From contig NZ_AP023396.1 of NCBI RefSeq assembly GCF_014466955.1, positions 6,944,001 to 7,008,000 of the forward strand: 64,000 nucleotides of DNA, in the 5' to 3' direction. This document shows, one piece after another, positions 29,842-39,249 of the stretch. The translations under genes and the position numbers were made by a program. Source of the stretch: Nocardia wallacei (GTDB lineage Bacteria > Actinomycetota > Actinomycetes > Mycobacteriales > Mycobacteriaceae). Position 1 is the stretch's first letter; every line of letters starts with the position of its first letter. The notes beneath the pieces were generated by a model. It was given only the letters and a program-made list of their open reading frames with translations. It ran no database searches and had not been told where the DNA came from.

Positions 29842-31077
29842 GTGACGAATCGACTCGGTGTCCTCGACGAGATCTTCCTGCGCACGCACCGCGGCCTCGG
29901 CACGCCGATCGTGCTGCAGGGGTTGTGGCGCACCGCGGATCGAGTGAGTCCAGCCACGCTGGAGCAGGTGCACGCGGCGTTGCGCGTCGGCCCGCTGGGG
30001 CGGCGGGTGGTGCGTTCGCGGGTGCCGGGTGCGCGTCCGTACTGGCGTGCCAACGACTCGGCGCATCCGCTGCGCAGCACCGACCGCCCGCTCCCCGTCG
30101 CGGAGCTGCTGGATTGGGCCGACCTGCAAGGCTCGGAGCTGGACCCGGAATTCGGCCCCGGCTGGCGGCTGGCGGCGACGCGGCTGGACGACGGCGGTTC
30201 GGTGGTGTCCCTGACCTGCTCCCACGCACTGGCCGACGGCCGCGGCCTGACGATCGCGGTCGACCGGGCGCTCGCGGGAGCCACGGGCGCGGAAAGCGCT
30301 GTGGCAGGATCGGATTGGGCCGATGCACGGCGGCAGTGGTCTCTCGTGCTGGGGGGTACGGTGCGCGCGCTACGGCGGGGCGTGCCGAGCCGCCCGGAGG
30401 CGACCGCCGTCCGTGTGGCCGGCGCGGGGCGGCACACGACCTGCGGTGCGGTGTTGGAGGTTTCGGCGGCGGACTGGGAGCTCGTGAGCACCGCGCACGG
30501 TGGCACCGCGAACAGTCTGTTCGTGTATCTCGTCGCGAGAATGCTGTGGGAGGCAGGGTTTCCCGAGCCCACGATCAGCACCAGTGTTCCGGTCGACACC
30601 CGCGCGGAGCCACGGGTGGACAACGATATAGCGATGACCGAGGTCACCGTGACGCGCGCCGATACACCCGCCACCCTGCGCGAGAAGTGCCGCGCCGCAT
30701 ACGAACACCGCATGTCCGCGCCGAGCGGGATGCCCGAGGAACTGCTGCAGGTATTACCGGAGCGGGTGGCCTACCGCTTGTCCCGGGGCGCGGGCGAGCG
30801 CGATGCGCTGTGCTCCAACATCGGCGTGCTACCGGCGTCGTTGACCCACCTCGGTCCGCACCGCTGCACCGGCGTCGCGGCCCGCGCCATCCATCCTGGC
30901 CTGCTGCGGACCCACCTGCCACGCACCCGCCTGTCGGCGTACCTCTCCCGCACCGCGCAGACCTACACCCTCGCGCTGGTCTCGCTGGATCCGGACCACA
31001 TCGCGACCCCCGCGGCACTCGAGGCGCTCGCGACCGCCACCCTCGGCTCCCTCGACCTGGCGAACACCTGTTGGTGA
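29842..31077 (+). CDS. condensation/acyltransferase superfamily protein (HxxxDG motif)
   Basis: A 411-residue protein starting at GTG 29842. A CoA-dependent acyltransferase-type motif is visible in TCSHALADGRG (HxxxDG) at about residue 130, and ISTSVPVDTRAEPRVDNDI fits the second half of the fold seen in PapA, WS/DGAT and NRPS condensation proteins. The exact family is not recognised. The arrangement with a crotonase suggests acyl-CoA substrates; lipid esterification is possible. Total length is in range for a stand-alone acyltransferase. It is last in this operon. Confidence 0.7.
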   Translation: MTNRLGVLDEIFLRTHRGLGTPIVLQGLWRTADRVSPATLEQVHAALRVGPLGRRVVRSRVPGARPYWRANDSAHPLRSTDRPLPVAELLDWADLQGSELDPEFGPGWRLAATRLDDGGSVVSLTCSHALADGRGLTIAVDRALAGATGAESAVAGSDWADARRQWSLVLGGTVRALRRGVPSRPEATAVRVAGAGRHTTCGAVLEVSAADWELVSTAHGGTANSLFVYLVARMLWEAGFPEPTISTSVPVDTRAEPRVDNDIAMTEVTVTRADTPATLREKCRAAYEHRMSAPSGMPEELLQVLPERVAYRLSRGAGERDALCSNIGVLPASLTHLGPHRCTGVAARAIHPGLLRTHLPRTRLSAYLSRTAQTYTLALVSLDPDHIATPAALEALATATLGSLDLANTCW

Positions 31078-31109
31078 CGCGGTGATACGCCGCCGCCCGA
31101 AGGGCGGCG

Positions 31110-31808
31110 CTACGTTCTGACTTGCACGGGTGTCGAGGCGGGCGATATCCGGTCTCGCACATGGTCAGGAGTCTCGACGCCGGAGGCGAGATCGACTGAG
31201 GGAACCGGGTTTTCGAACACCTGGCGAACGGGCAGCACACCCGCCCAGACGTCGGAGGCGAGATCGTCGGGATCATCGCCGGGCCCGCCGGCCCGGGTCT
31301 TCACCGATGCCTCGGTGAGGTCGAGCGCGAGGACCATGGTGGCGGCCAGTTCCTTCTTGGTGGGCGGGCGGACGTATTCCCAGGAGCCGGGCGCGGCGTG
31401 CTCGACCACGGTGCGCAGGCCGTGCAGGCGCTGCTCGGGATCGGTGAGTTCGACGGCCCGCCCGTGGACCACCGCCGACCGGTAGTTCATCGAGAAATGC
31501 ATGGCCGAGCGGGCGTAGACGATGCCGTCGAGGTGCGTGACCGCCACCGACACGGGCTCGGCGAGTGCGGCGCGCAGATTCCCGGCGCCGGTGGAACCGT
31601 GCAGGTAGAGCGTGTCGCCGTCGCGGCCGTAGGTGGTGGGCAGCACCACCGGCGCGCCGTGCAGCAGCACTCCGAGGTGGCAGATCAGACCGGCGTCTAG
31701 CACCGCGTCGAGCGCGCCGCGATCGGTGGCGGCGCGATCCCGGTAGCGCGTGAGCGTGCTGCGCGCGGTCGGGGAGAGCGGGGTCCGGGCGGCACGTGAC
31801 TCGGTCAT
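31110..31808 (-). CDS. pyridoxamine 5'-phosphate oxidase-like FMN-binding protein
   Basis: A 232-residue protein of the split-barrel flavin family: LDAGLICHLGVLLHGAPVVL, TLYLHGSTGAGNLRAAL, VTHLDGIVYARSAMHFSMNY and SAVVHGRAVELTDPEQ. It corresponds to the FMN-binding proteins commonly divergent from MocR/PdxR regulators. The start is the ATG 31808. It probably has a role in B6 metabolism or flavin-dependent reduction, inferred from the regulator next door. Confidence 0.87.
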   Translation of the reverse strand: MTESRAARTPLSPTARSTLTRYRDRAATDRGALDAVLDAGLICHLGVLLHGAPVVLPTTYGRDGDTLYLHGSTGAGNLRAALAEPVSVAVTHLDGIVYARSAMHFSMNYRSAVVHGRAVELTDPEQRLHGLRTVVEHAAPGSWEYVRPPTKKELAATMVLALDLTEASVKTRAGGPGDDPDDLASDVWAGVLPVRQVFENPVPSVDLASGVETPDHVRDRISPASTPVQVRT

Positions 31809-31877
31809 GTCACCAGCATGTTCTCTACAATGGCCGCACTGAACGGCCAATTCCACGGAAGAATGAAAGACCACTTC

Positions 31878-33251
31878 ATGAGCGCTGCGGAGGAGTTGAT
31901 CCTCACCGTCGACCGTGGCTCCGCCCGGCCGATGGCCGTTCAGGTCGCCGACGGCCTGCGGGCGGCGGCGGCCGACGGGCGGTTGCGCGGCGGGGATCGG
32001 CTGCCGTCCTCGCGCGCGCTCGCGTCCCGGCTCGGAGTGAGCCGCACCGTGGTGACCGCGGCCTACGACCAGCTGCACGCCGAGGGCTGGCTGACCGGAC
32101 GGCACGGGTCCGGCACGTTCCTCACCGCCGCTCCTGTTCCGGCGCCGAAATCCGGTGATCCGGTTCTCGAGGACGAAACACCCTCTCCGCGTTACGATCT
32201 GGCTCCCGGCGCGCCGTGCGTGGAGGCGATAGACCGCGCCGCGTGGCGACGGGCCTGGCGTGCGGCCTCCGACCGTATCCCGTTGTCGCGCAAGGACAGA
32301 CGGGGCGATCCGGACTATCGGGTCGTGGTGTCGGAGCATCTGCTGCGGCACCGCGGCCTGGCGGCCGGTAGCGGCACCGCGGTACTGGCGACGGCCGGGA
32401 CCAGCGCCGCCGTCGCCGAACTCGCCGCCACGCTGCTGCGCCCGGGCGATGCGGTGGCGATGGAGGATCCCGGCTATCAGCGGGCGGTCGGCGCGTTCCG
32501 CGCCGCGGGCGTGCGAGTGGTGCCGGTGCCGGTGGATGCCCACGGGCTGCGGGCCGATCTGATCCCGTCCCACGTGCGGGCGGTGTATTGCACTCCCGCC
32601 CATCAGTTTCCGCTCGGCGCCCGCATGCCCGCGGGGCGGCGCGTGGAGCTGATCGAATTCGCCCGGCGCACCGGAGCTTTCGTGATCGAGGACGACTACG
32701 ACGGCGAGTTGCGTTACGACACGGCCCCGCTGCCGCTGTTGGCCACACTGGCCCCCGACGTGGTGGTGCATCTGGGCACCACATCCAAGATTCTCAGTCC
32801 GGCATTGGGCGTGGGCTGGCTCGTGGCGTCACCAACTGTCGCCGAAGCCGTCGTAGCGCGGCGGAACATCACCGGCACCGGCCCGGCGCCGATCGGCCAG
32901 CAGGTGCTGGTCGAGTTGGCGCGGCACGGCGACCTGGCTCGCCACCTTCGGCGGTTGCGCCGCGAGATGCCGCCCCGGCGGGCGGTGGTCGTCGAGCGGT
33001 TGCGCGCTCACGGTCTGGATGTGATCGGCGACGACGCGGGTTCCCATGTGCTGGTGCCACTCCCCTCCGCCGCCGCGGCGGAACGGGCGGCCGCGGCGGC
33101 CGGGCAACGCGGCGTCTTCCTCGACCGCTTGGCCCGGCACCACCTCGGCGAGCAGCGAATTTTCGGTGTGCCACTGGGTTATTCGGCAGTGCTGCGGGCG
33201 GATCTGCGGGCCGCGCTGGAGGTGGCCGCGGAATGCCTGGCGACCGGATAG
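31878..33251 (+). CDS. pdxR: MocR/PdxR-type regulator (GntR HTH fused to aminotransferase domain)
   Basis: A 457-residue fusion. Residues 20-75 are a GntR winged helix (LPSSRALASRLGVSRTVVTA, AYDQLHAEGWLTGRHGSGTF). After a linker comes a class I aminotransferase-fold domain: VLATAGTSAAVAELAATLLR, EDPGYQRAVGAFR, FVIEDDYDGELRYD, with the PLP Lys in HLGTTSKILSPALGVGW. Such regulators sense PLP. The start is set at ATG 31878 (MSAAEELILTVDRGSA); an upstream ATG at 31818 lies within the shared promoter. An inverted repeat TGGCC-N9-GGCCA at 31831-31849 is a candidate operator. Confidence 0.88.
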   Translation: MSAAEELILTVDRGSARPMAVQVADGLRAAAADGRLRGGDRLPSSRALASRLGVSRTVVTAAYDQLHAEGWLTGRHGSGTFLTAAPVPAPKSGDPVLEDETPSPRYDLAPGAPCVEAIDRAAWRRAWRAASDRIPLSRKDRRGDPDYRVVVSEHLLRHRGLAAGSGTAVLATAGTSAAVAELAATLLRPGDAVAMEDPGYQRAVGAFRAAGVRVVPVPVDAHGLRADLIPSHVRAVYCTPAHQFPLGARMPAGRRVELIEFARRTGAFVIEDDYDGELRYDTAPLPLLATLAPDVVVHLGTTSKILSPALGVGWLVASPTVAEAVVARRNITGTGPAPIGQQVLVELARHGDLARHLRRLRREMPPRRAVVVERLRAHGLDVIGDDAGSHVLVPLPSAAAAERAAAAAGQRGVFLDRLARHHLGEQRIFGVPLGYSAVLRADLRAALEVAAECLATG

Positions 33252-33338
33252 GGCCGCTTCTCGATCCGGCATGCGTACGAGAGCGCCCACCACGCCCTGA
33301 GCGACGGTTTGCCCCGCACCGTTCCGTAGCATGGACCC

Positions 33339-33584
33339 ATGACCGAACAGGACATTCTCTCGCGCATCAAAGACCTGGTGGATCGGGAGCATCAGCTGCG
33401 GTCCAAGGCCGAGAGCGGGGCGCTCGACCCGGAGCAGGAGCGGGCTCAACTGGCCGATCTCGAGGTGATGCTGGACCAGTGCTGGGACCTGCTGCGGCAA
33501 CGGCGCGCCCGCACCGACCGGGGCGACAACCCGGACGAGGCCCAGGCCAACTCGGCCAAGCAGGTCGAGGGGTACCTCCAGTAA
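33339..33584 (+). CDS. DUF2630 family protein
   Basis: An 81-residue, highly charged all-helical protein of the DUF2630 family: MTEQDILSRIKDLVDREHQL, then LADLEVMLDQCWDLLRQRRA and a C-terminal AKQVEGYLQ. Function is unknown; a short coiled coil is likely. It lies 16 bases before the carboxylesterase gene and may be co-transcribed. Confidence 0.88.
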   Translation: MTEQDILSRIKDLVDREHQLRSKAESGALDPEQERAQLADLEVMLDQCWDLLRQRRARTDRGDNPDEAQANSAKQVEGYLQ

Positions 33585-33600
33585 CGGATACCATCGCTGG

Positions 33601-35115
33601 ATGGTGGCAACGATAGATATCACGACCGCCGACGGCATCGTGCGGGGTCGTCGGGGCCGCCGCGTGCTGCGCTGGCGGTCCATTCCCTACGCCGCTCCCC
33701 CGGTCGGTGACCTGCGCTTCCGGGCGCCGCAACCGGTGCGGCCCTGGACCGGCGTGCGGGAGGCCACCGACTTCGGTTTCGCGGCCATGCAGCACCGGCG
33801 CGGGGCCCTGATCGGCCCGCGCCGGTCGCAGCCGACCGCCGAGGACTGCCTGACCCTCAACGTCACCGCGCCGGTCACGCCGTCGTCCGCGCCGCGGCCG
33901 GTGCTGGTGTTCATCCACGGCGGCGGCTACGTGCTCGGCACGTCGGCGCTGGGCCTCTACTCCGGGGCGCGGCTGGCGCTGCGGGGCGATGTGATCGTGG
34001 TGTCGCTCAACTACCGGCTCGGCGCCTTCGGCTACGTCGATTTCAGCGAGTTCTCCACGCCCGACAGACCTTTCGACTCGAATCTGGGCCTGCGCGATCA
34101 GGTGGCGGCGCTGCGCTGGGTGCAGCGCAATATCGCGGCGTTCGGCGGCGATCCCGGCAATGTCACCATTTTCGGTGAGTCGGCGGGCGCGCACGCCGTG
34201 GTGAGCCTGCTGGCCACGCCCGCGGCGGCGGGACTGTTCCATCGGGGCATCGCGCAGAGCGCCCCGGCGGACTGGGCGATGACCGCCGCGGAGGCGCGCG
34301 AGTTCGCTCGTCGCTGCCTGGACAATCTCGGCGTCGCGAGGGCGGACGCCGTCACCGCGCTCACCACCTTGGGCGCCAACGACATTCGCAAGGCGGTCGA
34401 CCGGGCCGTCGGGCAGGTGCTGTGGGAACAGCCGGGCAGCTTTCCCGCCGCGCCGGTGGTCGACGGCGACTATCTGCCGCAGGCGCCCGTCGATGCCTGC
34501 GCCGACGGCAGCGCGCACCCGGTTCCACTGATCATCGGCACCAACCGCGACGAGGGCACGCTGTTCCAGCGCTTCGACCGGACCTTGCCCACCACCCCGG
34601 CACAACTGCACACCGCGCTGGCCCGATGCGGCGACGAAGACCTCGAAAAACGCGTTGTCGCGGCCTATCCCGGCTTTCCGAGCCGACGCGCGGCGGTGCG
34701 GATGGGCGGCGATTTCGTCTTCTGGCGCCCGACGATCGCCCTGCTGGAGGGGCACAGCAAACACGCGAGCTGTTACGCGTACCGCTACGACTTCGCCCCG
34801 CGCGCGGTGCAGCTGGCCGGATTCGGCGCGACGCACGCGCTCGATCTGATCCCGGTGTTCGGCGGCGTCGACACCGCGGTCGGCCGCGCCATGACCGCGG
34901 CGGGCGGGCAACGCGGCTTCCGCGCCGTACAGAACGAGTTCCAGGAGAACTGGCTGTCCTTTGCTCGCACAGGGAAACCGCTCGATTCCTGGCCGGAGTA
35001 CTCCGTGGAGCGGCGCAGCACCCGCATAATCGACCACCCCGCGCGAGTGGAAGTCGACCCCGAACGCGCGAAACGCCTTGCATGGGACGGCGTTCGCGTC
35101 CCCGCCCTGGGCTGA
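33601..35115 (+). CDS. type B carboxylesterase
   Basis: A 504-residue alpha/beta hydrolase of the carboxylesterase/lipase type B family: RWRSIPYAAPPVGDLRF, EDCLTLNVTAP, the oxyanion-hole VFIHGGGYVLG, nucleophile elbow FGESAGAHAVV, and GTNRDEGTLF containing the acid residue. It lacks a signal peptide, so it is probably cytoplasmic. Substrate cannot be told. The start is ATG 33601. Confidence 0.92.
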   Translation: MVATIDITTADGIVRGRRGRRVLRWRSIPYAAPPVGDLRFRAPQPVRPWTGVREATDFGFAAMQHRRGALIGPRRSQPTAEDCLTLNVTAPVTPSSAPRPVLVFIHGGGYVLGTSALGLYSGARLALRGDVIVVSLNYRLGAFGYVDFSEFSTPDRPFDSNLGLRDQVAALRWVQRNIAAFGGDPGNVTIFGESAGAHAVVSLLATPAAAGLFHRGIAQSAPADWAMTAAEAREFARRCLDNLGVARADAVTALTTLGANDIRKAVDRAVGQVLWEQPGSFPAAPVVDGDYLPQAPVDACADGSAHPVPLIIGTNRDEGTLFQRFDRTLPTTPAQLHTALARCGDEDLEKRVVAAYPGFPSRRAAVRMGGDFVFWRPTIALLEGHSKHASCYAYRYDFAPRAVQLAGFGATHALDLIPVFGGVDTAVGRAMTAAGGQRGFRAVQNEFQENWLSFARTGKPLDSWPEYSVERRSTRIIDHPARVEVDPERAKRLAWDGVRVPALG

Positions 35116-35131
35116 GCCCTTCCACCAAACG

Positions 35132-35326
35132 CAGCCCTGCCCCAGCAAACGCCGCCCCGCCCCAACAGACGCGGCCCTGCCCCAACACACGCCGCCCCGC
35201 CCCAGCACACGCCGCCCTGCCCCAACAGACGCGGTCCTGCCCCAACACACGCGACCCCGCCCCAACACACGCAGCCCTGCCCCAGCAGGCGCGGCCACCC
35301 CAACGGGCGCGGCCACCCCACGGGTG
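35132..35326. repeat. 20-bp minisatellite, about eight full copies plus two degenerate ends
   Basis: Eight head-to-tail 20-bp units (ccgccccgccccaacagacg and variants) run 35132-35291, followed by an 18-bp and a 17-bp shortened unit to 35326. It fills the gap between convergent carboxylesterase and DNA glycosylase genes. Copies alternate two sub-types (ccctgcc, cccgccc). No spacers. Confidence 0.9.
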
Positions 35327-35330
35327 CGGA

Positions 35331-36197
35331 CTATTTCAGCAGGCGTGACATCCGGCGGTCGGCGAGGATCTTGCCGCCGGTCTGACAGGTGGGGCAGTAC
35401 TGGAACGACTTGTCGGCGTAGGCGACCTCGCGGACCGTGTCGCCGCACACCGGGCACGGCAGGCCGGTGCGGGCGTGCACCTGCATGCCGGACCGCTTCT
35501 CGCCCTTGAGCCGGGCGGCGTCCTGGCCGACGGACCGGTTCACCGCGTCGGTGAGGATGGCGCGCATGGCCTCGTAGAGCAGCACCGTCTTCTCCGGGGC
35601 GAGGGAGCCGGCGGTGGCGAACGGGGAAAGCTTCGCCGCGTGCAGGATCTCGTCGGAGTAGGCGTTGCCGATGCCCGCCAGCAGCGTCTGGTCGGTGAGG
35701 GCGGTCTTGAGCCGCTGCGAGGTGCCGCGCAGAATCTCGGCGAACTGCGCCTCGGTGACCGCCAGCGCGTCGGGACCCAGCCGCGCGATGCCCGGGACCG
35801 CCCGCGGGTCCTCGACCACCCAGACCGCGAGGCGTTTCTTGGTGCCCGCCTCGGTCAGGTCGAAGGCGGGGGTGGCGCCCTCGGCGGTGAAGAAGTGCAC
35901 GCGCAGGGCGAGCGGGCCCTTGCCCGGCTTGGGCGGATTCGGACTCGGCTCGTCGATCCAGCGCAGCCAGCCGCCCCGGGACAGGTGCGTGATCAGCCAC
36001 AGGCCGCCGCAGTTCAATCCCAGATGCTTGCCCCAGTGGCCCGCCTCGAGGACGTCACGACCGGACAGCGCGGTGATCGGCGGGTCGAACGTCTTCAGCA
36101 CGCTCAGTGCGGCGACATCCACCCGCCCGACGACCGCGCCTACCGCGTGCTCGGCGAGGAACCGCTCGAGCGCCGCGATCTCGGGTAACTCGGGCAC
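35331..36197 (-). CDS. Fpg/Nei family DNA glycosylase
   Basis: A 288-residue base-excision repair enzyme. The N-terminus MPELPEIAALERFL provides the catalytic Pro and Glu; a conserved Lys is in GHWGKHLGL; the helix-two-turn-helix is in QTLLAGIGNAYSDEILHAA; and a CPVC...CPTC zinc finger is at the C-terminus. The locus position next to pgi-chorismate mutase agrees with Rv0944. It removes oxidised bases and nicks the backbone. Full length and intact. Confidence 0.95.
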   Translation of the reverse strand: MPELPEIAALERFLAEHAVGAVVGRVDVAALSVLKTFDPPITALSGRDVLEAGHWGKHLGLNCGGLWLITHLSRGGWLRWIDEPSPNPPKPGKGPLALRVHFFTAEGATPAFDLTEAGTKKRLAVWVVEDPRAVPGIARLGPDALAVTEAQFAEILRGTSQRLKTALTDQTLLAGIGNAYSDEILHAAKLSPFATAGSLAPEKTVLLYEAMRAILTDAVNRSVGQDAARLKGEKRSGMQVHARTGLPCPVCGDTVREVAYADKSFQYCPTCQTGGKILADRRMSRLLK

Positions 36198-36232
36198 GCC
36201 CGCAGCCTACCGGCCGGCACCGACATCGGCGA

Positions 36233-36515
36233 TCACTCGCCGTCGTGCACGGTGATCACGTAGCCCTCCGGGTCGGCGAAAGCGGAATGCTTACCGAACG
36301 GACCGTCCGCGACCGGCACACCGGCCGTGGCCGGCTCGTCGTGCGGAGCGGGCGCGTCGTCGGTGCGCAACCACAGCGCGACACCCGGCCCGACATCCTG
36401 ACCATCGAACATCGCATGACGGCCGGCCGCATCCGGCACCTGCTGCCCGATCCGAAAACCATGGCCGTCGCCCTGTGCGAACCCGAGGCCAGCCCCACCC
36501 CCCGACGCGGGCTCA
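36233..36515 (-). pseudogene. fragment of a VOC (glyoxalase/bleomycin-resistance fold) protein
   Basis: The frame ending at 36233 encodes the C-terminal half of a VOC domain: DVGPGVALWLRTDDAPAP, TAGVPVADGPFGKHSAFADP, then EGYVITVHD. Upstream of about 36400 the match fades, no proper start is visible, and the frame runs into the cobF 3' end. The first beta-alpha-beta half of the domain is missing. So it is called a remnant. Confidence 0.6.
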
Positions 36516-37262
36516 GCGGCGGCGCAGCAGATAGATGTCCATGATCCAGCCCTTGGCCGCACGCAGTTCCTCGCGCCGGCGCACGATCGGATCGGCCACC
36601 TCCCGCAGTGGGCCCTCGATCAGCGTTTCGTCGGGCATGCCCAGATAGGCGCCCCACCAGATGTGCAGGTCGTCGCCGGGCACGGTGGTGAAGGAGGCTT
36701 CGCCGTCGAGCATGACGAGCGTGGATTCGCCTGGGGCGACGCCTCGTTCGCGCAACCGGCGGCCGGTGGTGATGTGGACGGGCTCGCCGATATCGTGCAG
36801 GACGATGCGATGCCGCGCGGCGAGCGCCTGGGCGCTGGTGATGCCGGGAACGACGGTGTGGGCGAATCGCAGCGCGCCGCGCTCGAGCACCCGGCCGATC
36901 ATGCGCAGGGTGCTGTCGTAGAGGGACGGGTCGCCCCACACCAGAATGCCGCCGACGCCCTCGGTGCCCGCGAACGCCTCCTCCAGCAGGGCGGCCCGGC
37001 GCTCGTGCCAATCCTCCACGACGCCGCGATAATTCGCGTCGCCGACGCTGCGCTCGCGGGGCGGATCGGGAATCTCCACGATCCGATACGGGTGGTCGGT
37101 GTGCGCGTCCAGGATGGCGGTGCGCACCGCGACCAGCTCCTGTTTGGCGTCACCCTTGCCGATGACGAAGAAGACGTCCACCCGGCGCATGGCCTCGATG
37201 GCCTGCACCGTCACCTGGGTCGGATCGCCCGCCCCGATCCCGATCACATAGAGCTCCCGCAC
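36513..37262 (-). CDS. cobF: precorrin-6A synthase (deacetylating)
   Basis: A 249-residue SAM-dependent methyltransferase of cobalamin synthesis. It starts [20 protein letters not shown] and has [34 protein letters not shown] and [14 protein letters not shown], as CobF does. It methylates C-1 of precorrin-5 with loss of acetate in the aerobic pathway. The start is taken at GTG 37262; an upstream ATG at 37303 adds 14 residues. Divergent from thyA with 60 bases between. Other cob genes are not in the window. Confidence 0.93.
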   Translation of the reverse strand: MRELYVIGIGAGDPTQVTVQAIEAMRRVDVFFVIGKGDAKQELVAVRTAILDAHTDHPYRIVEIPDPPRERSVGDANYRGVVEDWHERRAALLEEAFAGTEGVGGILVWGDPSLYDSTLRMIGRVLERGALRFAHTVVPGITSAQALAARHRIVLHDIGEPVHITTGRRLRERGVAPGESTLVMLDGEASFTTVPGDDLHIWWGAYLGMPDETLIEGPLREVADPIVRRREELRAAKGWIMDIYLLRRR

Positions 37263-37322
37263 GCCACTCAGCTTGCCAGGCGCGCCACGACACCCGATCA
37301 TCCGTGCGTAGACTCGGCCCAC

Positions 37323-38138
37323 ATGGACGGCGCCCGAACCCATCCCGATACGCAGTACGAGGACCTGCTGCGGCACGTGCTGGACACCGGAACACCGAAG
37401 GCGGACCGGACGGGCACCGGCACCCGCAGCGTCTTCGGCCACCAGCTGCGCTACGACCTCTCGGCGGGCTTCCCGCTGGTCACCACCAAACGGGTGCATC
37501 TGAAGTCGATCGTGTACGAGCTGCTGTGGTTCCTGCGCGGCGATTCGAACGTGGGCTGGCTGCGCGAGCACGGCGTCACCATCTGGGACGAATGGGCCGA
37601 CGCCGCGGGCGAACTGGGCCCGGTCTACGGCGTGCAGTGGCGCTCGTGGCCGACGCCCGACGGCGCGCACATCGACCAGATCGCCCAGGTACTGCACACG
37701 CTGCGCACCGACCCGGATTCGCGGCGAATGCTGGTGTCGGCGTGGAATGTCGCCGAGCTGGACAAGATGGCGCTGGCCCCCTGCCACGCGCTGTTCCAGT
37801 TCCATGTCGCGGACGGCAGGCTGTCGTGCCAGCTGTACCAGCGCAGCGCGGACCTGTTCCTCGGTGTCCCGTTCAATATCGCCAGCTACGCCCTGCTCAC
37901 CCACATGGTCGCCCAGCAGGCCGGACTGGAACCCGGCGATTTCATCTGGACCGGCGGCGACTGCCACATCTACGACAACCACGTGGAGCAGGTGCGCGAG
38001 CAACTGCGCCGCGAGCCGTACCCCTTCCCGCGGCTGCGGCTGCGCCCCGCGACCTCGCTGTTCGACTACACCTTCGAGGACGTGCAGGTCGTCGACTACC
38101 GGCACCACCCCGCCATCAAGGCACCGGTCGCGGTATGA
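37323..38138 (+). CDS. thyA: thymidylate synthase
   Basis: A 271-residue Thy[41 protein letters not shown], nucleophile Cys in [12 protein letters not shown], and [20 protein letters not shown]. It makes dTMP from dUMP with methylenetetrahydrofolate, yielding dihydrofolate. The ATG 37323 is at family length. The stop overlaps the folA start as ATGA, coupling synthesis and recycling of the folate. Confidence 0.97.
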   Translation: MDGARTHPDTQYEDLLRHVLDTGTPKADRTGTGTRSVFGHQLRYDLSAGFPLVTTKRVHLKSIVYELLWFLRGDSNVGWLREHGVTIWDEWADAAGELGPVYGVQWRSWPTPDGAHIDQIAQVLHTLRTDPDSRRMLVSAWNVAELDKMALAPCHALFQFHVADGRLSCQLYQRSADLFLGVPFNIASYALLTHMVAQQAGLEPGDFIWTGGDCHIYDNHVEQVREQLRREPYPFPRLRLRPATSLFDYTFEDVQVVDYRHHPAIKAPVAV

Positions 38139-38638
38139 CCCCCGGCACCGGAGCGCCACGAGTCGCCTTGATCTGGGCCCAGACCCCCGACGGAGTGATC
38201 GGCGCCGACAACACCATCCCGTGGCGAGTCCCCGAAGACATGGCGCACTTCAAGAAACTGACCTCGGGCCACCCTGTAGTGATGGGCCGCCGCACCTGGG
38301 ATTCGCTCCCCCCACGCGCCCGCCCACTCCCCCACCGTCGCAATATCGTGATCACCCGCCGGCCGACCTGGTCCGCCGCGGGCGCCGACCCCGCCGCCTC
38401 CCTGGAAGAGGCCCTGAAGCTGGCCGACGCCGACCTCACCTGGATCATGGGCGGCGGCGAAATCTACCGAGCCGCAATGGCTTACGCGACCGAACTGGTA
38501 GTGACAGAGGTGGACACCAAGGTGGCGGGCGACGCCTACGCCCCCACCATAGGCCCCGACTGGCACATCGACTCCACCACCGACTGGCAACAATCCACCA
38601 CCGGCCTGCGGTTCCGCTGGCTACGCTACCTGCGATAA
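38135..38638 (+). CDS. folA: dihydrofolate reductase
   Basis: A 167-residue [52 protein letters not shown], and [10 protein letters not shown] near NADPH. It regenerates tetrahydrofolate from the dihydrofolate made by ThyA. Start ATG 38135 overlaps the thyA stop. Normal length. Confidence 0.97.
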   Translation: MTPGTGAPRVALIWAQTPDGVIGADNTIPWRVPEDMAHFKKLTSGHPVVMGRRTWDSLPPRARPLPHRRNIVITRRPTWSAAGADPAASLEEALKLADADLTWIMGGGEIYRAAMAYATELVVTEVDTKVAGDAYAPTIGPDWHIDSTTDWQQSTTGLRFRWLRYLR

Positions 38639-38747
38639 CAAGAGCCGACCGCACACCCACCCCAGCCCATTACCCCGATACCGACCTCCGACCACCCCCC
38701 GCTACCGCACAATACGAAAACTGAAAACCTCAAACACCAACCACCAA

Positions 38748-38843
38748 GGTTTTCGGCGCGGCTCGGTTTTCGGGTGCCGCTGCGCAAGCGACGAAGGAGC
38801 AAGCAGCGGTACCCGAAAACCGAGCCACAGGGCGCCGAAAACC
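38748..38843. repeat. large imperfect inverted repeat (two nested arms)
   Basis: GGTTTTCGGCGC (38748-38759) pairs with GCGCCGAAAACC (38832-38843); inside it a 24-base arm at 38760-38783 pairs with 38803-38826 with one G-T, around a 19-base loop. A bulge lies at 38827-38831. Total stem is about 36 bp. Such a long palindrome exceeds a normal terminator and looks like a dispersed intergenic element, or the folA terminator. Confidence 0.9.
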
Positions 38844-38845
38844 CG

Positions 38846-38862
38846 CCGCGGCGAAGCCGCGG
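38846..38862. terminator. short hairpin next to the inverted repeat
   Basis: CCGCGGC (38846-38852) and GCCGCGG (38856-38862) with a gaa loop, 23 bases before the cupin gene start. Function unknown; it may belong to the larger element or to the cupin gene 5' leader. Confidence 0.4.
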
Positions 38863-38884
38863 CAAATAAACACAGAGGGGCTTC

Positions 38885-39211
38885 ATGGACAAGAAATCGC
38901 TGACGGCGGTGGCCCGGCAGCAACTGAAGCTGGCCGCGACCGCCTCGAGTGGCCGGAGTTCGCAGACGCTGTACGGCGGCCATGCCCACAGCCTGCGGCA
39001 GACCGTGATCGCCTTGACCGCCGGGCACAGCCTGGCCGAGCACGACACTCCGGGTGAGGCCACACTCCAGGTGCTCACCGGCACCCTGACCGTGCTCAGC
39101 GGCGCCAACGAATGGAAGGGATCACCGGGCGATCTGCTGGTGCTCCCGGGCGCCCGGCACAGCGTCAAGGCCATCGACGATGTGGCGTTCCTGCTGACCG
39201 TCGCCATGTGA
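38885..39211 (+). CDS. cupin-domain protein
   Basis: A 108-residue cupin: the first motif region reads IALTAGHSLAEHDTPGEATL with His and Glu ligands; the second reads GDLLVLPGARHSVKAIDD. A single domain with no fused partner. It is 38 bases ahead of the DyP peroxidase gene and in the same direction, so it probably belongs to the encapsulin operon. A link to redox or ligand sensing is inference. Confidence 0.85.
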   Translation: MDKKSLTAVARQQLKLAATASSGRSSQTLYGGHAHSLRQTVIALTAGHSLAEHDTPGEATLQVLTGTLTVLSGANEWKGSPGDLLVLPGARHSVKAIDDVAFLLTVAM

Positions 39212-39249
39212 CGCGCGAGTGGTCGGCGGCACCCCGTAATCTGTCGATC

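Noticed and set aside
35132..35326. CRISPR-like array
   Set aside because: 20-bp units are contiguous with no unique spacers.
33367..36000. 877-codon minus-strand frame across carboxylesterase, minisatellite and Fpg
   Set aside because: It crosses genes on both strands and a tandem repeat; no domain is visible.
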